Source of the DNA: Candidatus Njordarchaeota archaeon
Lineage (GTDB): Archaea; Thermoproteota; JANJXX01; Panguiarchaeales; Panguiarchaeaceae
Direction: 5' to 3'
Assembly: GCA_029855985.1 (NCBI GenBank)
Contig: JAGSHR010000215.1
Span: 1 to 16,357 of the forward strand
DNA: 16,357 bases
A program made the translations under genes and the position numbers. Positions 13,143 to 16,357 of this stretch are shown one piece after another. Positions within the stretch are counted from its first letter, which is position 1. Each line of letters begins with the position of its first letter. The notes below the pieces were generated by a model. The model saw nothing but the letters and a program-made list of their open reading frames with translations, made no database searches and was not told the DNA's origin.

Positions 13143-15050
13143 CTAAAAGAAAACATCGTGAAGCCTATAAATGTTCTCTTTCACAACATTGATGTAATTG
13201 CTCAAAACAGTATCCTCTTCAATGGGGAAATTAAGCTCATCACCAAGCATCCCTTTAATAAAATCATAAGCTTTTTCAACAACTCCGCTAACACCTTTTA
13301 CATGATCACCAACTTCATTTCCAAGAAACCTCAAGATACTACCCTGAAGAGCGACAAGGAACTCTATAGAGAGAATGCCCTCAAGCAAATCAATCATTTT
13401 AAGCAAACGCAACGCTCCAGTAGCACTCATACTAACCAAGTCCTCTTGGTTAGCAGAAGTAGGAATACTATGAACACTCAAAGGGGTAGAGAGTTGTCTT
13501 AGCTCTGCTGTCAACTCCGCTGCGAGATATTGAGCAATCATAAAACCTGAGTTTAAACCGGGATCGTTAGCGAGAAACGGGGGAAGCCCCTTATTTATGT
13601 TTGGGTCAAGCATCTTAAATATCCTTCTTTCCGATATATTCCCCAAAGTAGCAATACCTATAGCGAGAATATCTGAAGCCAAAGATATTGATTGACCATG
13701 GAAATTTCCCCCAGAGAGCACCCTTAACTCATCTCCTTCCACGAAGAACAAGGGATTATCATTGGGTAAATTAACTTCATCATTAAAAATCAACTTTGCT
13801 ATATCTACAGCCCTTCGAACACTTCCATGAACCTGTGGAGCACACCTAAGAGAATAAGAGTCCTGAACAAGGCCAATTTCCGGCAAGCTAAATTTAACAT
13901 TATCCAATACGCGTTCAATCTCCTCATTGTTTATGTTTCCACTGCTCAAATACAAAGCAGTTGTTCCACGAAGCCCAAGATATTCTAACCCGATCTCTCT
14001 TAGAGATTCACTCATGAGTTCAATAAGTTGGTTAAGAGAACTCTTTATACCCATCTTAACAAGTTCCTTGTTATCTAGCTTAATTTCAACTATTTTATGT
14101 TCATCCTTAACGGTTATTCCCTCAACGAAAATAGACAAAGGAAAATACTTGTCATACTCACTATGTAAATGGTCCCCATTATCACTTAACAATCCTCTGA
14201 CATGTATGACCGTCCTAGAGCCAGGGTGCTCATAGCCAGGATCACCAAGTTCGAAAAATCTTTCATCAAAAGGTTCAACAAAACCACTTAGGCACTCAAG
14301 TGCAAGGGCCAAGTTCAGATCCGCAATATCGATAAGCTTCTCCAACTTGTAAATCGCGTAAGCTAGAATTGAGGCCGAATAAGCAGTACCATTATTTAGG
14401 GCTAATCCTTCCTTATAACTCAACTTAACTAATGGAAAACCTTCACCAAAAATATCCCTAAATTCCTCGTCAAGAAACAAATCTCTGTAAATATACTCCT
14501 TAAGTAGCTTTACAAGCTCAGAGCCCCTATAGACCTTACCAAGAAACTTCACAGCACCATCGTGATCTCCGATAACTGCTAAAGCCAAATGGGAAAGAGG
14601 TGAAAGATCTCCACTAGCGCCAACGGATCCACGAGAGGGTATAAGAGGAACAGCTCCAGAGTTAAAGAACTCTACTAGAAGTCTCAAAAGCTGGGGTCTA
14701 ATACCAGAATGCCCTTTAGATAGTGAAACAATTCTTAATAGTAAAGTCCCTCTAGCAATCTCATCATTAACATATTCTCCAATACCAACAGAGTGACTTC
14801 TCAATAGATTAACTTGCAACTTATTCACTTCGCTCTTTTTAATGCGCTTATTAGCTAACGCCCCGAAACCCGTGTTAATACCGTAAATAATTTTACCAGA
14901 CTCTAACTCCTTATTTAGTTTCTCCCTAACATGTTTGAGTGCCTCGTAAACATTATTACTAACTTCAATTTTTGCACCATCGAAAATAACGCTAACAAAG
15001 TCATCAAATGTGAAAAACCCTCCATTTATGACGACTTTATCCTTAATCAA
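13143..15050 (-). CDS. MIO-type aromatic amino acid ammonia-lyase (HutH/PAL superfamily) with internal insertions
   Basis: Eliminates ammonia from an aromatic amino acid using the self-formed MIO group; histidine to urocanate is the most likely reaction. Visible marks are YGINTGFG (56-63; Y56), S85-H86 in RSHSVGIG (the pair typical of histidine lyases), the MIO triad A145-S146-G147 in GASGDLSPLSH, NNGTA (219-223), QDSYSLRCAPQVHG (396-409), GGNFHGQ (447-453), ISERR (472-476) and NSGFMIAQ. Gln453 stands where well-known histidine lyases have Glu. The protein is 635 aa against about 500-520 usually. The excess is mainly a block at about 304-392, between the HPG segment and QDSYS, and a shorter one near 182-208. 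TTG is the start: GGTG at 15058-15061 lies 7 nt upstream. No other histidine-degradation gene is present, so the substrate is unproven. Confidence 0.85.
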   Translation of the reverse strand: MIKDKVVINGGFFTFDDFVSVIFDGAKIEVSNNVYEALKHVREKLNKELESGKIIYGINTGFGALANKRIKKSEVNKLQVNLLRSHSVGIGEYVNDEIARGTLLLRIVSLSKGHSGIRPQLLRLLVEFFNSGAVPLIPSRGSVGASGDLSPLSHLALAVIGDHDGAVKFLGKVYRGSELVKLLKEYIYRDLFLDEEFRDIFGEGFPLVKLSYKEGLALNNGTAYSASILAYAIYKLEKLIDIADLNLALALECLSGFVEPFDERFFELGDPGYEHPGSRTVIHVRGLLSDNGDHLHSEYDKYFPLSIFVEGITVKDEHKIVEIKLDNKELVKMGIKSSLNQLIELMSESLREIGLEYLGLRGTTALYLSSGNINNEEIERVLDNVKFSLPEIGLVQDSYSLRCAPQVHGSVRRAVDIAKLIFNDEVNLPNDNPLFFVEGDELRVLSGGNFHGQSISLASDILAIGIATLGNISERRIFKMLDPNINKGLPPFLANDPGLNSGFMIAQYLAAELTAELRQLSTPLSVHSIPTSANQEDLVSMSATGALRLLKMIDLLEGILSIEFLVALQGSILRFLGNEVGDHVKGVSGVVEKAYDFIKGMLGDELNFPIEEDTVLSNYINVVKENIYRLHDVFF

Positions 15051-15057
15051 ATCAATA

Positions 15058-15061
15058 CACC
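15058..15061 (-). promoter_or_regulatory. ribosome binding site fixing the TTG start of the ammonia-lyase
   Basis: On the minus strand CTGGTG is followed by 7 nt and then TTG at 15050. No ATG nearby fits the frame, and the N-terminus MIKDKVVINGG begins just before the first conserved strand, so the TTG start is well supported. Confidence 0.6.
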
Positions 15062-15163
15062 AGGTGGTAATCTGTTAATTAGAGTGCCCAGAAAATGGTA
15101 CAATACTCTAAAAGAATAATACATAAATTAATGAATAAAACAGAAACACTTAGAAACCGAAAA

Positions 15164-15167
15164 GGTG
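15164..15167 (+). promoter_or_regulatory. ribosome binding site fixing the aldo/keto reductase start at ATG 15173
   Basis: AAAGGTG lies 5 nt before ATG 15173. The longer frame opening at 15095 would add 26 basic residues unlike any aldo/keto reductase and has no ribosome site, so 15173 is preferred. Confidence 0.65.
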
Positions 15168-15172
15168 TTAGA

Positions 15173-16141
15173 ATGGACTACGCTAAGCTGGGAAAAACCG
15201 GCATCAAAATTTCCAAAATAGGCATCGGAACATGGCAGTGGGGAACAAAATCGTGGGGATATGATAGAACATACACGTTCGAAGACCTCGAAGAAGCCTT
15301 CAAAGAAGCATACGAACACGGAATAAACTTCATAGATACAGCGGAAATTTATGGAAACGGTGAAAGTGAAAAAATAATAGGTAAACTCACAGAAGGCATC
15401 AGAGAGGAAATAGTGATAGCATCAAAGGTATTCCCACACCACCTCACCTATAAAGGTGTGATAAACGCGTTCAAACGAAGCATTGAGAGACTAAAAACAG
15501 ATTACATTGATTTATACTATGTACACTGGCCAAATCCCCTAATCCCAATGAAATCAACAGCAAAAGCTTTTTTGAAGCTACTAAACGAAAACAAGATAAG
15601 GGCCATAGGTGTGAGCAACTTCAACCTAAGTAAAATGAAAAAATTCGAAATGCTAGTCGAAGGAAAACTCTCAGCAAACCAAGTGAGGTACAGTTTACTC
15701 CACAGAGAACCAGAAAAAGCACTACTACCCTACTGTAAAGCCAAAGATATAACCCTCGTTGCATATAGCCCAATAGACCAAGGTGCCATAACTGGAAAAT
15801 ACAATGAGAAAAACCTGCCAAAGGACATATGGAGAAGAACAAGTGTGCTATTCACAAGCATAAACATGAAAAGAATAAAACCACTGATCGAGACTCTAAA
15901 ATTGATAGCTGAAAGACACGGAGTAAAACCCATAAACATAGCGCTAAGATACATAATTCAAATGGGTGCAGTACCCATTGTCGGCGTCAAAAAGAAACAC
16001 CACGTAGAAGACATAATTCTAACACTGGAAACAAACCTAAAACAAAGCGAAATGGAAACAATAAAGAAACAACTAGGCAAAATCAAGTTACTAAAAATAA
16101 GGGCATATCCTTACGTTATCAAACGCATACTCACGGGATAA
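15173..16141 (+). CDS. aldo/keto reductase
   Basis: An NADPH-dependent oxidoreductase of the (beta/alpha)8 barrel type that reduces aldehydes or ketones; cytoplasmic. From the ATG at 15173 the protein is 322 aa, a normal length, and opens MDYAKLGKTGIKISKIGIGT as most family members do. The catalytic tetrad is complete: D55 and Y60 in FIDTAEIYG, K85 in ASKVF and H118 in YVHWPNP. IGVSNF (145-150), the NQVRYSLLHR segment (169-178), AYSPIDQGAITGKY (197-210) and IPIV-like GAVPIVGVKKKHHVED (265-280) match the cofactor and substrate regions. It is divergent from the ammonia-lyase with 122 bp between the starts, so the two may share control, but substrate and pathway cannot be read from the sequence. 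Confidence 0.92.
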   Translation: MDYAKLGKTGIKISKIGIGTWQWGTKSWGYDRTYTFEDLEEAFKEAYEHGINFIDTAEIYGNGESEKIIGKLTEGIREEIVIASKVFPHHLTYKGVINAFKRSIERLKTDYIDLYYVHWPNPLIPMKSTAKAFLKLLNENKIRAIGVSNFNLSKMKKFEMLVEGKLSANQVRYSLLHREPEKALLPYCKAKDITLVAYSPIDQGAITGKYNEKNLPKDIWRRTSVLFTSINMKRIKPLIETLKLIAERHGVKPINIALRYIIQMGAVPIVGVKKKHHVEDIILTLETNLKQSEMETIKKQLGKIKLLKIRAYPYVIKRILTG

Positions 16142-16168
16142 CATTCTTTCAATCCCATTAAATACAAA

Positions 16169-16209
16169 AATACCTGTTTGAACACGATGCTCTTTTGTTC
16201 TCGGGTATT
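16169..16209. terminator. possible hairpin after the aldo/keto reductase
   Basis: Outer arms AATACC (16169-16174) and GGTATT (16204-16209) plus inner arms GAACA (16180-16184) and TGTTC (16196-16200) can form a two-part hairpin 28 nt after the stop, followed by the T-rich CTTTAATTTTAAAT. It could help end or stabilise the transcript; pairing is short and interrupted. Confidence 0.25.
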
Positions 16210-16298
16210 GTCTTTAATTTTAAATGAATCATATTCCAATTTGTTATCCCCCCCTCATTGTTCTAATTTAAATCTGATATAAATTATTTATTTTACTA

Positions 16299-16357
16299 GA
16301 GGGAAATTTTTCGGGAATATTTCCCTATTTGGAGGGAAACTTTTTGGAAATTAGGGA
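16299..16357. repeat. imperfect direct repeats GAGGGAAAYTTTT and an embedded palindrome at the window edge
   Basis: GAGGGAAA followed by TTTTT-rich sequence and GG-AA occurs at 16299-16317 and again at 16332-16350, 33 bp apart, with three mismatches over 19 positions. Between them GGGAATATTTCCC (16313-16325) is a palindrome with 5-bp arms, and GGGAAAT (16301-16307) can also pair with ATTTCCC (16319-16325). The array is cut by the window end, so its size and nature (operator cluster, promoter region or element end) cannot be judged. Confidence 0.4.

Noticed and set aside
15095..15172. N-terminal extension of the aldo/keto reductase starting at ATG 15095
   Set aside because: It would add 26 basic residues not found in the family and has no ribosome site, whereas ATG 15173 has GGTG 5 nt upstream and opens with the normal family start.
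16144..16162. CTTTCAATCCCATTAA, which resembles the start of some archaeal CRISPR repeats
   Set aside because: It occurs once, without regularly spaced copies or spacers, and no cas gene is in the window.

Overview
The window reads as a piece of an AT-rich chromosome from a probably thermophilic archaeon. The evidence is a glycerol-1-phosphate dehydrogenase, a tetraether-synthase-type radical SAM enzyme, a Clp1/Grc3-type polynucleotide kinase, and ribosome binding sites built on GGTG, which pairs with the archaeal 16S 3' end. It also has TATA-like promoters, many TTG/GTG starts and very tight packing. The lineage cannot be fixed from sequence alone; a TACK/Thermoproteota-like or related deep archaeon is my guess. 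I see no rRNA, tRNA, CRISPR array or insertion sequence.

Layout. 1-145 is the tail of a membrane-anchored protein. 146-655 has no confirmed gene but holds a C-poor small ORF (222-344) and a hairpin (502-527). 656-6592 is a plus-strand block: Clp1/Grc3 RNA kinase, a four-TM protein with a PH-like domain, an RNase J-type nuclease, a YwgA/Panacea-like helical protein, a PhnP-like metallo-beta-lactamase protein lacking one metal-ligand Asp, and an unknown eight-TM protein. A small minus-strand unknown (6598-7083) meets this block tail to tail. It diverges from an ECF importer pair (fused double ATPase plus EcfT, 7215-9472), whose 3' end overlaps a minus-strand Hsp20 gene by 66 bp. A 367-bp divergent region with several short repeats precedes the tetraether synthase gene (10176-11933). 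That gene converges, 1 nt apart, on egsA (11935-12987). Upstream of egsA on the same strand is an unusually long MIO-type aromatic amino acid ammonia-lyase (13143-15050), divergent from an aldo/keto reductase (15173-16141). The last 216 bp hold a possible terminator-like hairpin and imperfect GAGGGAAA repeats cut by the window end.

How the genes may work together. EgsA makes the sn-glycerol-1-phosphate backbone of archaeal lipids, and Tes joins the lipid chains into membrane-spanning tetraethers, so 10176-12987 is a membrane-lipid locus. The left block combines a 5'-OH RNA kinase, an RNase J-like 5'-3' nuclease and a PhnP-like protein (the family includes a cyclic phosphodiesterase). This suggests RNA end processing and decay, perhaps membrane-tethered through the PH-like protein, but that link is inference from gene order. 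The ECF module has no substrate-binding S component in the window, so its cargo is unknown.
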